Part shown: piece by piece, positions 5,300 through 5,565 of the stretch | Position numbering within the stretch: position 1 is the first letter of the stretch | How the letters are laid out: each line of letters starts with the position of its first letter | Assembly (NCBI GenBank): GCA_002491065.1 | Contig: DKVF01000041.1 | Span: forward strand, 1 to 5,565 | Length of the DNA: 5,565 nt | Reading direction: 5' to 3' | From: Peptococcaceae bacterium UBA7185 | GTDB taxonomy: Bacteria > Bacillota > Peptococcia > Peptococcales > Peptococcaceae | Notes under the pieces: generated by a model | The model's input: the letters and a program-made list of their open reading frames with translations, nothing else | The model's database searches: none | What the model was told of the DNA's origin: nothing | Made by a program: the position numbers and the translations under genes

Positions 5300-5494
5300 G
5301 TTTGGTGAGATATAGGGAAAAGGATATTTTTGTATAGCCTTAGGTTATATTCTGCAAGAAAAGGACAGAGTTTTCATTTCAATTCTTGGCATGGAGCCAT
5401 AATTATTATGGAAGGTAAGTTTTCGGGGTATGCGCATAGGATGTGAGATTTATTTTAATATTTCATTGCATTCGAATTAACAATTCAATGGATA
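5300..5494. other. Spacer without a recognisable gene
   Basis: No frame with a start, ribosome binding site and plausible length is present on either strand. The only structure seen is a 15-bp palindrome CCATAATTATTATGG (5397-5411). This is the convergent gap between ung and the tRNA. Confidence 0.6.
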
Positions 5495-5538
5495 AAACAA
5501 AGACCGTTACAAAAGTAACTTTGCAACGGTCTTTGTTT
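5495..5538 (-). terminator. Terminator of the minus-strand tRNA, possibly bidirectional
   Basis: Perfect 14-bp arms AAACAAAGACCGTT (5495-5508) and AACGGTCTTTGTTT (5525-5538) are extended inside by CAAA/TTTG (5510-5513 with 5520-5523) across one mismatch. On the minus strand the hairpin is followed by TATCC, and its T-run (TTTGTTTT) is partly inside the stem. The A-rich 5' side and T-rich 3' side also allow termination on the plus strand. It begins 3 bp past the tRNA 3' end. Confidence 0.8.
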
Positions 5539-5541
5539 GAG

Positions 5542-5565
5542 TGCCTCGAACCGGAATCGAACCAG
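5542..5565 (-). tRNA. tRNA 3' end (partial; probably tRNA-Leu)
   Basis: Reading leftward from the window edge, CTGG-TTCGATT-CCGGT forms the T-arm with the canonical 7-nt T-loop; the first base of the T-stem lies outside the window. Then comes TCGAGGC, the 3' acceptor strand, and discriminator A at 5542. The encoded continuation is CTC, so CCA is not in the gene and must be added by CCA-adding enzyme. The acceptor implies a 5' end of GCCTCGA. Together with A73 and a T-arm very like that of Bacillus tRNA-Leu, this suggests Leu. The anticodon lies outside the window, so the identity is unproven. Confidence 0.85.

Noticed and set aside
5397..5411. 15-bp palindrome CCATAATTATTATGG in the ung-tRNA spacer
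   Set aside because: AT-rich palindromes of this size are not rare, and there is no adjacent promoter, gene or T-run to give it a role.

Overview
The window is a low-GC chromosomal segment of a Bacillota (Firmicutes) bacterium. The signs are a Veg-family gene behind very strong sigma-A-type promoters, AGGAGG-type ribosome binding sites, a YtrA-type GntR/ABC operon and a spo0J/ParB-type parS site. I cannot fix the genus. A clostridial or Negativicutes-like gut lineage is a guess from codon style and AT-rich spacers only. The parS palindrome, and less strongly veg, suggest that the segment lies in the origin-proximal part of the chromosome.

Layout, left to right. (1) At 1-453, two tandem consensus promoters drive veg, which ends in an intrinsic terminator. 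(2) At 578-1858, a single-gene unit with its own promoter encodes an AAA_14/DUF4143 ATPase, an accessory-type gene. It is followed by a non-coding stretch (1859-2113) with an IS-like end sequence and a terminator hairpin facing left that serves no visible gene. (3) At 2114-4104 lies a compact autoregulated operon: UP-element promoter, perfect 13-bp inverted-repeat operator, GntR/YtrA repressor, ABC ATPase and six-helix permease. All three genes overlap or nearly touch, so they are probably translationally coupled. (4) At 4105-4530 is a 426-bp gene-free spacer with a long imperfect hairpin ending in a T-run, a second short hairpin, a 22-bp perfect palindrome containing parS, and the ung promoter. 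(5) At 4531-5299, ung (uracil-DNA glycosylase) is followed by a strong terminator. (6) At 5300-5565, a featureless spacer leads to a convergent tRNA (minus strand, only its 3' end in the window, probably Leu) with its terminator.

How the parts work together: the GntR protein probably represses its own operon through the inverted repeat over the -10 region, and derepression would supply an ABC exporter. The other genes (veg, ATPase, ung, tRNA) look like independent transcription units. No wholly new multi-gene system is evident. The most interesting content is non-coding: the parS site, the tandem consensus promoters, the UP-element/operator architecture and the long hairpin downstream of the permease.
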